From: Curvibacter sp.
Lineage (GTDB): Bacteria; Pseudomonadota; Gammaproteobacteria; Burkholderiales; Burkholderiaceae_C
Direction of reading: 5' to 3'
NCBI GenBank assembly: GCA_020248905.1
Contig: JADCGR010000051.1
Coordinates: forward strand, 1 to 64,000
DNA length: 64,000 nt
Shown here: one piece after another, positions 52,531-62,395 of the stretch
Layout of the letters: every line of letters begins with the position of its first letter
Position numbering within the stretch: the first letter of the stretch is position 1
Made by a program: the position numbers and the translations under genes
Notes under the pieces: generated by a model
The model's database searches: none
Seen by the model: the letters and a program-made list of their open reading frames with translations, nothing else
Told to the model about the DNA's origin: nothing

Positions 52531-54668
52531 GCCATCCCCCCTACATCCCCCAGATCCGCCTGTACCAGGACTGGCTGCGCACGCAGCGCGGGCTGGACTT
52601 CAGTGCCTATGACGCGCTCTGGCGCTGGTCCGTGACTGATCTGGACGCTTATTGGCAAAGCATCTGGGATTGCTACGGGGTTTACTCGCCGACACCCCAC
52701 ACGGCGGTGCTGGCCGAAAACCGCATGCCCGGCGCGCGCTGGTTTCCCGGGGCGCGCGTGAACTATGCGCAGCAGGTGCTGCGGCATGTGGAGCCCGCGC
52801 ATGCCGCGGGTTTCCCGGCGATCGTGAGCCATGACGAGGCGAGCCTCGCGCGCGGCGCGCCCGTCGGCGAGCTTTCCTGGCCCGAGCTGCAAAGGCAGGT
52901 GGCCTCGCTGGCCCTGCGCCTGCAGGAGCAGGGCGTGGGCGAGGGAGACCGCGTCGTGGCCTACCTGCCCAACATACCCGAGGCCACGGTTGCGTTCCTG
53001 GCTGTGGTCAGCATCGGTGCGGTCTGGAGCATCTGCGCGCCCGACATGGGCACGGCGGCCGTGCTCGACCGTTTCCGCCAGATCGAGCCCAAGGTGCTCA
53101 TTGCCGTCGACGGGGCGCGCTACGGCGGGCGTGACGCCGACCGGCGTGCGGCCGTGGCAGAGCTGTGCGCGGCCCTGCCGAGCCTGCAGGCGCTCATCCG
53201 TCTGCCTCGCCTGGGCTTGCCTGAGGTGCTGGTTGGCAGCGGGGTGCAGGTCGTGCCCTGGGCGCAGGCGGTGGCGCGCGACGATGCGCAGACCGCGGCC
53301 TTCAAGCCCCTTTCGGTGCCCTTCGACCATCCGCTGTGGGTTGTTTATTCCAGCGGTACCACGGGCCTGCCTAAGCCCATCGTGCACGGCCACGGCGGCA
53401 TCCTCATCGTTGCGCTGGCCTTCACTCTGCACACCGACATCGGCTGCAGCTATGCGCCCAACACTTTGGGCGAGCGCTTCCACTGGTACAGCTCCACCGG
53501 CTGGGTGATGTGGAACTGCCAGGTCAGCGGTCTGCTCACGGGCACCACCATCTGCCTCTTCGACGGCAGCCCGGGCGGCTTGACCGTGGACGCCGCTGGC
53601 CACAAGCAGGCGCCAGACTGGACCACCTTGTGGCGCTTCGCCGCCGCCACGCGCACCACGGTCTTCGGTGCCGGCGCCGCCTTCTATGCCAATGTCATGA
53701 AGGCCGGCGTTGATCTGGCCCGCTGCGGCGATCTCACGCGCATTCGAGCCCTGGGCTCCACGGGCTCGCCGCTATCCGAGGATGTGCAGCGCTGGACCAG
53801 TGTGCAGATGCGACGCGTCAATCCGAGGGCGGGCGGTACGCGCAAGCAGCCCGGTGACATCTGGTGGAGCAATATCTCGGGTGGTACCGATTTTGCGGGT
53901 GCCTTCATCGGCGGCCAACGCGAACTGCCCCAGGTGCCCGGCGAGATGCAGTGCCGCGTGCTGGGTTGCGCGGTCGAGGCCTGGAACGAGCAGGGTGAGC
54001 CGGTGACCGAGGCTGTTGGAGAACTGGTCTGCACGCAGCCGATCCCCAGCATGCCGATTTACTTCTGGAACGATGCGGGCCAGCAGCGCTACTTGGCCAG
54101 CTACTTTGACATGTACCCCGCAGGACTCGGCCGCCGGCCGGGCGGCGGCGATGCGCCGGCCAGTGCCGGCCCGGTCTGGCGCCACGGGGACTGGCTCAAG
54201 ATCACCTCGCGCGGCAGCTGCATCATCTACGGGCGCAGCGACGCCACCATCAACCGCCATGGCCTGCGCATGGGCACAAGCGAGCTGTACAGCGCGGTGG
54301 AGGCGCTGCCCGAAGTGCTGGACGCCATGGTGGTGGACCTGGAGTATCTGGGCCGCGAGAGCTTCATGCCGCTGTTCGTGGTGCTGCGCCCGGGCCAGGT
54401 GCTGGATACGGCCATGAAGTCAAGGATCAACGACGCCATCAAGACTGCGCTGTCGCCACGCTTCGTGCCCAACGAGATCCTCCAGGTGGATGAGATCCCG
54501 CGCACCCTCAGCGGCAAGAAGCAGGAGCTGCCCATCAAGAAGCTGCTGCTCGGTCAGCCCCCCGAGAAAGTGGTCAACCGCGACGCGATGGCCAACCCGG
54601 CTTGCCTGGGCTGGTATGTGGCCTATGCCGGGACCTACGCACAGCGCCAGGGCGCGAATAGTCGCTGA
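52527..54668 (+). CDS. Acetoacetyl-CoA synthetase
   Basis: A 713-residue acyl-adenylate-forming ligase, acetoacetate + CoA + ATP to acetoacetyl-CoA. Marks: N-terminal YGVYSPTPHTAVLAENRMPG, the P-loop YSSGTTGLPKPIVHGHGG, the GRSDATINRHGLRMG core and the C-terminal catalytic lysine in LSGKKQELPIKK. Length is slightly above the usual 650-680. Substrate could be another short 3-keto acid. Translationally coupled to the GGDEF-EAL gene upstream. Confidence 0.9.
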   Translation: MSHPPYIPQIRLYQDWLRTQRGLDFSAYDALWRWSVTDLDAYWQSIWDCYGVYSPTPHTAVLAENRMPGARWFPGARVNYAQQVLRHVEPAHAAGFPAIVSHDEASLARGAPVGELSWPELQRQVASLALRLQEQGVGEGDRVVAYLPNIPEATVAFLAVVSIGAVWSICAPDMGTAAVLDRFRQIEPKVLIAVDGARYGGRDADRRAAVAELCAALPSLQALIRLPRLGLPEVLVGSGVQVVPWAQAVARDDAQTAAFKPLSVPFDHPLWVVYSSGTTGLPKPIVHGHGGILIVALAFTLHTDIGCSYAPNTLGERFHWYSSTGWVMWNCQVSGLLTGTTICLFDGSPGGLTVDAAGHKQAPDWTTLWRFAAATRTTVFGAGAAFYANVMKAGVDLARCGDLTRIRALGSTGSPLSEDVQRWTSVQMRRVNPRAGGTRKQPGDIWWSNISGGTDFAGAFIGGQRELPQVPGEMQCRVLGCAVEAWNEQGEPVTEAVGELVCTQPIPSMPIYFWNDAGQQRYLASYFDMYPAGLGRRPGGGDAPASAGPVWRHGDWLKITSRGSCIIYGRSDATINRHGLRMGTSELYSAVEALPEVLDAMVVDLEYLGRESFMPLFVVLRPGQVLDTAMKSRINDAIKTALSPRFVPNEILQVDEIPRTLSGKKQELPIKKLLLGQPPEKVVNRDAMANPACLGWYVAYAGTYAQRQGANSR

Positions 54669-54722
54669 TTTTCCTCAGATGTTTCATAGCCGGGCCCGGA
54701 TGGCCCCCACAATGCGTACGTG

Positions 54723-55868
54723 ATGCTCAACACACCCACGCTGCTGATGGCCAACTTCATGGTGGCCTCGCTGTTTGCCGTCTGCCTAGGGCTGGTGTCG
54801 CGCCGTGAGCGCGCTGAAGGCTTGTGGCAGTGGGCTGCTGCCATGGCCAGCCTCGCCGCCTGCATGCTTCTGTTGATGTTCCGTGGTCGCACCACCGACT
54901 GGCTGGCGATTGGTGCCCCCGCGCTGCTGCTTTGCGCGACTTTTGCCCAGATGCTCGACAGTGTGGCGCGTTTCCAGCAGCGCCCGGCGCCCGCCTGGAT
55001 GGTCTGGGGGCCGCTGCCGCTCACGGCGCTCTTCTCCCTGGCCCTGGTGAACGGCCTGCGGCCCGGCCTGCTGCCCACAGGGCTGCTACTGGTGACCCAG
55101 CTGCTGCTGGTGCTCGTGTTTCTGCGCCGTGGCTGGCAGGCTGTGCCGGGCTACGGCAAACACTTCCTGGCGATGGGCATGCTGCTGTTTACCCTGAACA
55201 TGCTGGCGCGCCCGGTCCTGCTCCTGCTTGGTTACGTGAACCCGACCGTGCCTCTGGCATCGGACGCGATCCAGGCCGCTGCCTTTCTGAGCACCATGGC
55301 GGGGGTCATCCTGAGCGGTCTGGGCGTGCTCGTCATGGCCAAGGATCGTACCGATGAACACAACCGGGCGCTCGCGCTGATGGACGAACTGACGGGCCTG
55401 TACAACCGCCGCCACACGCAGCAGACCCTGGTACGGCAACTCGCCCAGGCCCGCCGCGCCCAGCGGCCTTTGGCGGTGCTGATGCTCGATGTGGACCATT
55501 TCAAGCGCGTCAACGACACCTACGGGCATCCCACGGGCGACCAGGTGTTGCGCGAGCTGGCCCTGCGCATCCTTGAGCGCCTGCGTGCCCAGGATTTGGC
55601 TGGCCGCTGGGGCGGGGAGGAGTTTCTTGTGGTGCTGCCTGACACCGATGCCCGGGGCGCGCAGGCGCTGGCCGGTCAGCTGATTCTTGCCATCGAAGGC
55701 CGGCCCTTTCTTGCCGCCAACGGCAAGCCGCTGCGCCTGACGGCCAGCGTCGGGGTTCACGTCTTGCCAGCCGGCGAGGCCGGCGAGCGCGACGACATGA
55801 TCAGCGCGGCCGACCGCGCCTTGTACCTGGCCAAGGAGCGCGGGCGTAACCGGGTAGAAGTGCTATGA
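54723..55868 (+). CDS. Membrane-bound diguanylate cyclase
   Basis: A 381-residue protein with six hydrophobic helices in the first about 200 residues and a C-terminal GGDEF domain: LMLDVDHFKRVNDTYGH, active site RWGGEEF (G297-F301) and an intact I-site RAQD (288-291). It should produce c-di-GMP. A GTG start at 54720 is also possible. It is the third c-di-GMP enzyme gene in the window and lies 54 bp after the acetoacetyl-CoA synthetase gene. Confidence 0.9.
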   Translation: MLNTPTLLMANFMVASLFAVCLGLVSRRERAEGLWQWAAAMASLAACMLLLMFRGRTTDWLAIGAPALLLCATFAQMLDSVARFQQRPAPAWMVWGPLPLTALFSLALVNGLRPGLLPTGLLLVTQLLLVLVFLRRGWQAVPGYGKHFLAMGMLLFTLNMLARPVLLLLGYVNPTVPLASDAIQAAAFLSTMAGVILSGLGVLVMAKDRTDEHNRALALMDELTGLYNRRHTQQTLVRQLAQARRAQRPLAVLMLDVDHFKRVNDTYGHPTGDQVLRELALRILERLRAQDLAGRWGGEEFLVVLPDTDARGAQALAGQLILAIEGRPFLAANGKPLRLTASVGVHVLPAGEAGERDDMISAADRALYLAKERGRNRVEVL

Positions 55869-55878
55869 ACGCGCGCGC

Positions 55879-56778
55879 TCAGCCTGCTGACTCGCGTTGC
55901 AGCCAGCCCACCAGGGCGTCGAGCGCCGGGCGCGGGGTGCTGCGATCCGGCAGCACCAGCCAGTAGCTGCGCCCACTGGGCAGAGCGCGGCCACAGGCCT
56001 GCACCAGCTCGCCGCGTGCGAGCTCGGGCTCGATCAGCAGACGCGGCACCAGCGCCAGGCCCAGGCCCTGCGCAGCGGCAGCCGCAGTCATGGAGTAAAG
56101 CTCGTAGCGGGGGCCCGAAAGGGCGGCCGGCGCTTCCACGCCTGTGGCCTCGAACCACTGGCGCCAGGCCTCGGGCCGCGTGCTCTGTTGCAGCAGGGGC
56201 AGGCGTGCCAGCTCGCGCGGCTGCAGCTGCCGGCGTCCGCGCAGCAGGGCCGGGGCGCACACGGGCACGATGATTTCTTCAATGAGCCGCGTGGCCTGCG
56301 TCCCGGCCCAGTTGGCCACCTGGTCGGCCGTACCGGAGTAAATGGCCGCGTCGAATCCGGTGTCGGCGAACAGGAAGGGCCGGGTACGAGTTTCGAGATG
56401 GATGACCAGCTCCGGGTGCTCACGCGACAGCGCTGGCAGGCGCGGCAACAGCCAGCGCGTCGCAAAGGTCGGCACCGTGGCCAGGGTGATGATGCCGGCC
56501 GTGCCCTGGCGTGACATGGCGTCCAGCGTGTCACGCTCCAGGGCCTGCAGACGCGGCGCGATCTGGCGTGCATAGTCCGCGCCCTCAGGCGTCAGTGCCA
56601 CGCCGTGGCGCGTGCGGCGAAACAGCGCCAGACCCAGAAAGCCTTCGAGGGCCGCGATCTGCCGCGATACGGCGCTCTGGCTCAGCGCGAGCTCCTGGGC
56701 AGCGCGGGTGTAGCTCTCGTGCCGGGCTGCGGCATCGAAGCAGGCCAGTGCTTGCAGGGAGGGGATTTTCCGGCGCAT
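55879..56778 (-). CDS. LysR-type regulator, GcvA-like, divergent to gcdH
   Basis: A 299-residue LysR regulator of the GcvA subgroup (RRKIPSLQALACFDAAARHES, helix-turn-helix SQSAVSRQIAALEGF, effector domain about 92-295). It is divergent from the glutaryl-CoA dehydrogenase gene and probably controls it, like GcdR in related bacteria. Appears intact. Confidence 0.87.
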   Translation of the reverse strand: MRRKIPSLQALACFDAAARHESYTRAAQELALSQSAVSRQIAALEGFLGLALFRRTRHGVALTPEGADYARQIAPRLQALERDTLDAMSRQGTAGIITLATVPTFATRWLLPRLPALSREHPELVIHLETRTRPFLFADTGFDAAIYSGTADQVANWAGTQATRLIEEIIVPVCAPALLRGRRQLQPRELARLPLLQQSTRPEAWRQWFEATGVEAPAALSGPRYELYSMTAAAAAQGLGLALVPRLLIEPELARGELVQACGRALPSGRSYWLVLPDRSTPRPALDALVGWLQRESAG

Positions 56779-56880
56779 GGAGTGCGTGAATCACACAAAT
56801 AAGCCTGTATTCTGCCCATGAGAGGTAAGCGGACACCCTGAGGTGTGCGCTTTCTGCATATCTGGATGTCATCAATTCGT

Positions 56881-56909
56881 TTGCTCGCAGGGATGGGCGG
56901 CCCTAATAT
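56881..56909 (+). promoter_or_regulatory. Sigma-70 promoter of gcdH
   Basis: TTGCTC (56881-56886) as -35 and TAATAT (56904-56909) as -10 with a 17-bp spacer, 27 bp before the gcdH ATG, in the divergent spacer shared with the LysR gene. A GGAG ribosome site follows at 56925-56928. The match is by eye. Confidence 0.6.
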
Positions 56910-56935
56910 CGCGTCAGATTCACCGGAGCACAACC

Positions 56936-58132
56936 ATGGCCAATGCCGCCTTTCAGTGGAATGACCCTTTCCTGCTGAGCCAGCAGCTCAGCGACGACGA
57001 GCGCATGGTGCGCGATGCCGCCGCAGCTTACTGCGAGGATCAGCTGGCCCCGCGCATGCCACAGGCCTTCCGCCAGGAGCAGACCGACCCGGCCATCTTC
57101 CGCGAGATGGGCGCGCTCGGCCTGCTCGGCCCGACCATCCCTACACAATACGGCGGCGCGGGCTTGAACTATGTGGCCTACGGCCTGATTGCCCGCGAGG
57201 TCGAGCGCGTGGACAGCGGGTACCGCTCCATGATGAGCGTGCAGAGCTCTCTGGTGATGGTGCCCATCAACGAATTTGGCAGCGTAGCGCAGAAGCAGAA
57301 GTACCTGCCCCGGCTCGCCACTGGCGAGTGGATCGGCTGCTTCGGCCTGACCGAGCCCGACCATGGCTCCGACCCCAATTCCATGGCCACGCGCGCGCGC
57401 AAGACCGCTGGCGGCTACTGCCTCAAGGGCAGCAAGATGTGGATCTCCAACAGCCCGATTGCTGACGTCTTCGTGGTCTGGGCCCGGGAGGTCAGCGAGA
57501 GCGGTGCCGTGGGCCCGATCCGCGGCTTTATCCTCGAAAAGGGCATGAAGGGCCTGAGCGCGCCGGCCGTGCACGGCAAGGTAGGCCTGCGCGCTTCCAT
57601 CACCGGGGAGATCGTGATGGACGACGTTTTCGTGCCCGAGGAAAACGCCTTTCCCGAAGTGCAGGGACTCAAGGGCCCGTTCACCTGCCTCAACTCAGCG
57701 CGCTATGGCATCGCCTGGGGCGCCCTGGGTGCAGCCGAGGACTGCTGGTTCCGTGCCCGTCAGTACGTGCTGGACCGCCAGCAGTTCGGACGCCCGCTCG
57801 CGGCCAATCAGCTCATCCAGAAGAAGCTGGCCGACATGCAGACCGAGATTGCCCTGGGCCTGCAGGGCTGCCTGCGCCTGGGCCGCATGAAGGATGAAGG
57901 TACCGCGGCCGTGGAGATCACCTCGATCCTCAAGCGCAACTCCTGCGGCAAGGCGCTGGACATCGCGCGCATGGCCCGCGATATGATGGGCGGCAATGGC
58001 ATCTCCGACGAATTCGGCGTCGCGCGCCACCTGGTGAACCTTGAAGTGGTCAATACGTACGAAGGCACGCACGACATCCACGCGCTGATCCTGGGGCGTG
58101 CACAGACTGGGATTTCGGCTTTTGCGAATTGA
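56936..58132 (+). CDS. gcdH: Glutaryl-CoA dehydrogenase
   Basis: A 398-residue acyl-CoA dehydrogenase that oxidises and decarboxylates glutaryl-CoA to crotonyl-CoA. The start [20 protein letters not shown] and the C-terminal [20 protein letters not shown] are typical of GcdH rather than other acyl-CoA dehydrogenases; Glu376 is the catalytic base. FAD-binding signatures [15 protein letters not shown] and [13 protein letters not shown] are present. The partner CoA transferase is downstream beyond an unusual repeat-rich spacer. Confidence 0.93.
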   Translation: MANAAFQWNDPFLLSQQLSDDERMVRDAAAAYCEDQLAPRMPQAFRQEQTDPAIFREMGALGLLGPTIPTQYGGAGLNYVAYGLIAREVERVDSGYRSMMSVQSSLVMVPINEFGSVAQKQKYLPRLATGEWIGCFGLTEPDHGSDPNSMATRARKTAGGYCLKGSKMWISNSPIADVFVVWAREVSESGAVGPIRGFILEKGMKGLSAPAVHGKVGLRASITGEIVMDDVFVPEENAFPEVQGLKGPFTCLNSARYGIAWGALGAAEDCWFRARQYVLDRQQFGRPLAANQLIQKKLADMQTEIALGLQGCLRLGRMKDEGTAAVEITSILKRNSCGKALDIARMARDMMGGNGISDEFGVARHLVNLEVVNTYEGTHDIHALILGRAQTGISAFAN

Positions 58133-58163
58133 GCCCGCTTTGCCTTGCCTGCGGGTTGGGCGG

Positions 58164-58355
58164 CTGAGATGGTGTGGGGCCACGGCCTCATAGGCGCTGC
58201 GCTAGCCAAATCGACCGCCACCCCCACCCCATCTCAGCTTCGAGGGTGATGAGCGTGGCAGCGACGAAAGCCTCAGTTCTCGCCATGGAGGGGCAAGCCG
58301 GGGGCGAATTGGCCAAGCGCAGCGCCTATGAGGCCCCGGCTTGCCCCTCCATGGC
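58164..58355. repeat. Nested long inverted repeats between gcdH and the CoA transferase
   Basis: Three inverted repeats share about 190 bp. A: GCTGAGATGGTGTGGGG (58164-58180) with a 17-bp complement ending at 58238, one mismatch. B: GGCCTCATAGGCGCTGCGCT (58184-58203) with its perfect complement at 58316-58335. C: the 22-bp GCCATGGAGGGGCAAGCC... (58282-58303) with its perfect complement at 58334-58355. B and C overlap in their right arms, so they are competing structures. No coding sequence is convincing here. Confidence 0.9.
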
Positions 58356-58387
58356 AGGCGAAGAAGCACCGATGCAACAAGGATGGT

Positions 58388-59638
58388 ATGAGTAAGAAAC
58401 CCGCAGCGCTCCCGCACATCAAGGTCCTGGACCTCTCCCGCGTGCTGGCCGGACCATGGTGCACCCAGATCCTGGCCGATCTGGGCGCCGATGTGGTCAA
58501 GATCGAGCGCCCGGGCAGCGGCGACGACACGCGCCACTGGGGGCCGCCCTTCCTGAAGGATGCGCAGGGCGATGAAACCGAACACGCGGCCTATTACACC
58601 TGCACCAATCGCAACAAGCGCTCAGTCACGGTGGACATTGCCAAGCCCGAGGGGCAGGCCCTGATACGGCAATTGGCCGCGCAGAGCGATGTGCTGGTGG
58701 AGAACTTCAAAGTGGGCGGCCTCAAGCGCTACGGCCTGGATTACGAGAGCCTGCGGGCTGTCAACCCGCGTCTCATCTATTGCTCGGTCACCGGCTTTGG
58801 TCAGGACGGCCCTTATGCCGAGCGTGCCGGCTATGACCTAATGGTGCAGGCCATGAGCGGCATGATGAGCATTACCGGCCGCGCCGACGATGTGCCCGGC
58901 GGCGGCCCGCAGCGCGTGGGCGTGGCGCTTACCGATCTCTTCACCGGGGTGTACGCGGCCACCGCCATCCTCGCTGCGCTGGAGGTGAGGCATCGCTCAG
59001 GCCAAGGGCAGCACATCGACATGGCGCTGCTCGACGTGGGCATGGCCATCCTAGCCAACCAGGCGGGCGGCTACCTGAACACGGGTCAGGTGCCCAGGCG
59101 CCAGGGCAACAGCCATCCCAGCCTCGTGCCCTATCAGGACTTCCCCACGAAAGACGGCGCCATGCTGCTGGCCATCGGCAATGACGGGCAGTTCGCGCGC
59201 TTCTGTGAAGCGGCAAGCCATGCGGCTTTGGCCCAGGATACACGCTATGCCACCAACCCGCAGCGCGTGCAGCACCGCGACACCCTCGTGCCGCTCCTTA
59301 CGGAGATCACGCGCACCCGCACCACCGCCGAGTGGATCGCCGTGCTAGAGCACAAGGCCGTGCCCTGTGGCCCCATCAACGATATCGCCCAGGCCTTCGC
59401 AGACGAGCAGGTACGCGCGCGCGGCCTGGTGGTCGAGCAGGCGAGGTCGGCGCGAGGCCGGGCTGCCGAGGGCGTGCCCTCGATCCGCGGGGTGGCCAGC
59501 CCGCTGCGGATGGGCGCCACGCCGCCGGTCTTGCGCCGCGCGCCGCCGGCTCTGGGGGAGCACACAGACGAAGTCCTCGCGGAGCTGGGTCTGGACGCCG
59601 CAGCGATCACGTCGCTGCGCAGCAAAGGCATTCTTTAG
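58388..59638 (+). CDS. CaiB/BaiF family CoA transferase (glutarate pathway)
   Basis: A 416-residue family III CoA transferase. The N-terminal LPHIKVLDLSRVLAGPWCTQIL, the loop CTNRNKRSVTVDIAKPEGQ and the catalytic acid expected in YDLMVQAMSG (Asp about 154) are visible. Relatives transfer CoA between succinyl-CoA and glutarate or hydroxymethylglutarate. Next to gcdH it would activate glutarate to glutaryl-CoA. Confidence 0.88.
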   Translation: MSKKPAALPHIKVLDLSRVLAGPWCTQILADLGADVVKIERPGSGDDTRHWGPPFLKDAQGDETEHAAYYTCTNRNKRSVTVDIAKPEGQALIRQLAAQSDVLVENFKVGGLKRYGLDYESLRAVNPRLIYCSVTGFGQDGPYAERAGYDLMVQAMSGMMSITGRADDVPGGGPQRVGVALTDLFTGVYAATAILAALEVRHRSGQGQHIDMALLDVGMAILANQAGGYLNTGQVPRRQGNSHPSLVPYQDFPTKDGAMLLAIGNDGQFARFCEAASHAALAQDTRYATNPQRVQHRDTLVPLLTEITRTRTTAEWIAVLEHKAVPCGPINDIAQAFADEQVRARGLVVEQARSARGRAAEGVPSIRGVASPLRMGATPPVLRRAPPALGEHTDEVLAELGLDAAAITSLRSKGIL

Positions 59639-59719
59639 CGAAAGCCTGCGGCGCCGCCCAGGTGACAGCCGGGGCGGTTGGCGCCTCCCACAATCGCCTG
59701 GCATTTGAAGGAGACAGTC

Positions 59720-60709
59720 ATGAGAACTTCACGCCTCAGCCGCCGTCAGCTTATCCAGCGCAGCGCTGCTCTTGTGGCCGCACCGGCCCTGGTGAGTCCC
59801 TGGGCCGTGGCCCAGGACAAATACCCCAACCGTCCGATCACGCTCATCGCGCCCTGGCCCACGGGCGGCAGCAGCGATGCCGTGATGCGCGCCTTCGCCG
59901 AGAGCGCGGGCCGTGCCATCGGGGGCACCGTCATCGTCGACAACAAGCCGGGTGCGGGCGGCACCCTGGGCGCAGCGGCCATGGTCAACGCCCGGCCCGA
60001 CGGTTACTTGCTAACGCAGCTGCCGCTGGGCATCTACCGCCTGCCGCACATGCAGAAGATGTCGTTCGATCCGGTCCGCGACATCACCCATATCGTCTGC
60101 CTAACCGGCTACACCTTCGGACTGGCGGCCCGCCCGGATGCGCCCTACAAGACCCTGCAGGAGATGGTGGCCTTTGCCCGTGCCAACCCGGGCAAGGTGA
60201 ACTACGGCCATACGGGCGTCGGCACCACGCCCCACCTGGCCATTGAGGAGTTCGCCACCAAGGCTGGCATCGTGCTGCAGGACATTCCGTACAAGGGCTC
60301 GGCAGAGATCCTGCAGGCCATCCTGGGCGGGCACATTCCGGTCATGAGCGGCACCACGGAGTTCGCGCCGTACGTGCGCGCCGGCACCCTGCGACTGCTG
60401 GCCACGCTGGGCAGCCAGCGCAACAAGGCCTTTCCGGATGTGCCCACCGTCAAGGAACGCGGCTGGGACACGGTGAGCGAGTCGCCGTTTGGCATCGGCG
60501 GGCCCAGGAATATGGACCCAGCGCTGGTCAGGCTTATCCACGACGCTTTCCGCCGTACCCTCGAAGACCCCAGGGTCCAGGAGACGCTGGACAAGTTCTA
60601 CATGCCCACGATCTACATGGGCACCGCCGAGTACACCGCCTACGCCGAGCGCACCTTTGCGGCCGAGAAGGCCACCATCGATCGTCTGAAGGCGGCCGGC
60701 AAGATCTGA
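59720..60709 (+). CDS. Bug-family substrate-binding protein, perhaps for glutarate
   Basis: A 329-residue tripartite-tricarboxylate solute receptor with the leader LSRRQLIQRSAALVAAPALVSP, then ITLIAPWPTGGSSDAVMRAF, VIVDNKPGAGGTLGAA and YGHTGVGTTPHLAIEEFA. As usual for Bug proteins, membrane partners are absent. Its place behind the CoA transferase and gcdH suggests a dicarboxylate such as glutarate as ligand. GAAGGAGA precedes the ATG. Confidence 0.88.
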   Translation: MRTSRLSRRQLIQRSAALVAAPALVSPWAVAQDKYPNRPITLIAPWPTGGSSDAVMRAFAESAGRAIGGTVIVDNKPGAGGTLGAAAMVNARPDGYLLTQLPLGIYRLPHMQKMSFDPVRDITHIVCLTGYTFGLAARPDAPYKTLQEMVAFARANPGKVNYGHTGVGTTPHLAIEEFATKAGIVLQDIPYKGSAEILQAILGGHIPVMSGTTEFAPYVRAGTLRLLATLGSQRNKAFPDVPTVKERGWDTVSESPFGIGGPRNMDPALVRLIHDAFRRTLEDPRVQETLDKFYMPTIYMGTAEYTAYAERTFAAEKATIDRLKAAGKI

Positions 60710-60743
60710 GCGCCTGCCGCTGCCACGGTGAATCGCGCGCCGT

Positions 60744-61646
60744 TCAGGACGGCCTGCGGTTCACCAGCACAATGCCAGTGGCCACCAGCGCCAGCGCCGC
60801 CAGCAGGCCTGGTGTGATCGGCTCCCGCAGCCACAGCGCGCCAAACAGCAGCGCGAAAAGCGGGGTGAGAAACGCGAAGGCTGAAACCTTCGTGGCAGGA
60901 TAGCGCCCCAGCATCCACATCCAGACCAGATAACTGGCGAATGCGCCCACCACCGTCTGCAGCAGCAGCGAGGTGGCCGCAAATGCACTGAACTGCGAGC
61001 TCCAGTGTTCGCCCAGGGCGAGCGACAGCGGGGGCAGCACAAGGGCACTGACCGCGACCTGATAGAACAGCAGCTTCTCGGCCGAGGCGCGCGCCAAGGC
61101 GCTGGCGCGGATGGTCACGGTGGTCAGACCCCAGGCCAGGCCGCCGACCAGCGCCAGCAGGTCGCCTCGCAACTGGCCATCGGCCATGGGCACGAGAAAG
61201 CTCTCGCGCAGCGCGAACGCCAGGGCCACAAAGGCCAGGAGCAGGCCAGCCCATTGCAATGCGCCCAGGCGTTCGGCGCGCACCCAAAGCGGCAGCAGCA
61301 GGGCCACCCAGAAGGGTGATGTATAGAGAAAGACCGTCAGCCGCGAAGCCGTGGTGTATTGCAACCCGATGTAAAGGCAGGAAAACTCGGTCGCGAACAG
61401 CGCGCCGGCCAGTAGCCCTGGCGCCAGCGTGCCGTCACGCGCGAACAGCGACACGCCACGCCAGCGACACCACAGGAGCAGCAGCACCGTGGCGCCCATA
61501 AAGCGCAGCGCCGCCTGGAAAATGGGGGCCAGCTCCGGCAGCGTGGCCTTGACCAGCACCTGCTGAAAGCCCCAGAACATACAGCAGGCCAGCAAAGTAC
61601 CGGCGGCTACACCGTCGAGGTAATCCTTCCGGGTCGCGCGTGTCAT
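60744..61646 (-). CDS. EamA/DMT-family transporter
   Basis: A 300-residue membrane protein with ten helices built of two EamA repeats (first from about 15, second from about 155; end of each marked by GLLLAFVALAFAL and ALALVATGIVLVN). Drug/metabolite transporters of this family mostly export metabolites. The substrate is not readable. It converges on the Bug gene. Confidence 0.9.
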   Translation of the reverse strand: MTRATRKDYLDGVAAGTLLACCMFWGFQQVLVKATLPELAPIFQAALRFMGATVLLLLWCRWRGVSLFARDGTLAPGLLAGALFATEFSCLYIGLQYTTASRLTVFLYTSPFWVALLLPLWVRAERLGALQWAGLLLAFVALAFALRESFLVPMADGQLRGDLLALVGGLAWGLTTVTIRASALARASAEKLLFYQVAVSALVLPPLSLALGEHWSSQFSAFAATSLLLQTVVGAFASYLVWMWMLGRYPATKVSAFAFLTPLFALLFGALWLREPITPGLLAALALVATGIVLVNRRPS

Positions 61647-61794
61647 TTCAGCCAGACCTTGCGCAGGATTCGTGCATGCGGTGTGTCAATCGGGCAATGC
61701 CGAGGAGCCGGCTTTGTCGGGCCACTGGCGTTGCTCCCCTGCAAGGGAGGTGGCGCAGCAACATGAAACGCGCGCAGCCTGGGGGTGTGCAAGA

Positions 61795-62313
61795 TCAAAG
61801 GGGGTGTTCGGCATAGAACTTGCCGCCGTGAAAGAGCAGGGGCGAGGCTTCGGGGCGATGCGTGCAGCGCTCGACCTCGCCGACGAAGATGACGTGGTCG
61901 CCCTCGTTGTAGCGGCTGCGGTTGAAGCACTCGAAGGTGGCTGCGGCACCGGCGAGCAGCGGCGCGCCCGCCACGCCCCCGCTGTGGACCACGCCAGCCC
62001 AGCGATCCAGATCCTTGCTGGCGAAGCGCTGCGCCAGTTCCTGCTGGTCTGCCGCAAGCACATTGATGGCGTAATGCGAGCCGGCGCTCAACGCAGCCAT
62101 CGATGCCGCAGCCCGCGCCAGGCTCCAGAGCACAAGCGGCGGGCTCAGCGAGACCGAGTTGAAGGAGTTGGCCGTCAGGCCCACAAGCTTGCCGTTGGCC
62201 GCGCGCGCGGTCACGATGGTCACGCCTGTGGCAAACATGCCCAGCGCGGCTCGGAACTCGGGGGTGGTGAAGCTCGGGGGACGGGCCCGCACGCCCGCAG
62301 AAAAGACAGACAT
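61795..62313 (-). CDS. Flavin reductase-like, FMN-binding split-barrel protein
   Basis: A 172-residue flavin reductase domain: FRAALGMFATGVTIVTARA at the N-terminus, GLTANSFNSVSLSPPLVLW (FMN phosphate loop) and the late GDHVIFVGEVERC. Such enzymes supply reduced flavin to two-component monooxygenases; no oxygenase is adjacent. It lies 148 bp upstream of the EamA gene on the same strand. Confidence 0.88.
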   Translation of the reverse strand: MSVFSAGVRARPPSFTTPEFRAALGMFATGVTIVTARAANGKLVGLTANSFNSVSLSPPLVLWSLARAAASMAALSAGSHYAINVLAADQQELAQRFASKDLDRWAGVVHSGGVAGAPLLAGAAATFECFNRSRYNEGDHVIFVGEVERCTHRPEASPLLFHGGKFYAEHPL

Positions 62314-62395
62314 GCTGGCAATTTACCTGAAATCCCCGCGCCTTCCGCGCCTGCCGCCTGCGCCCGCGCCAGCAAGCGCGACCTAAAATGCCTGC

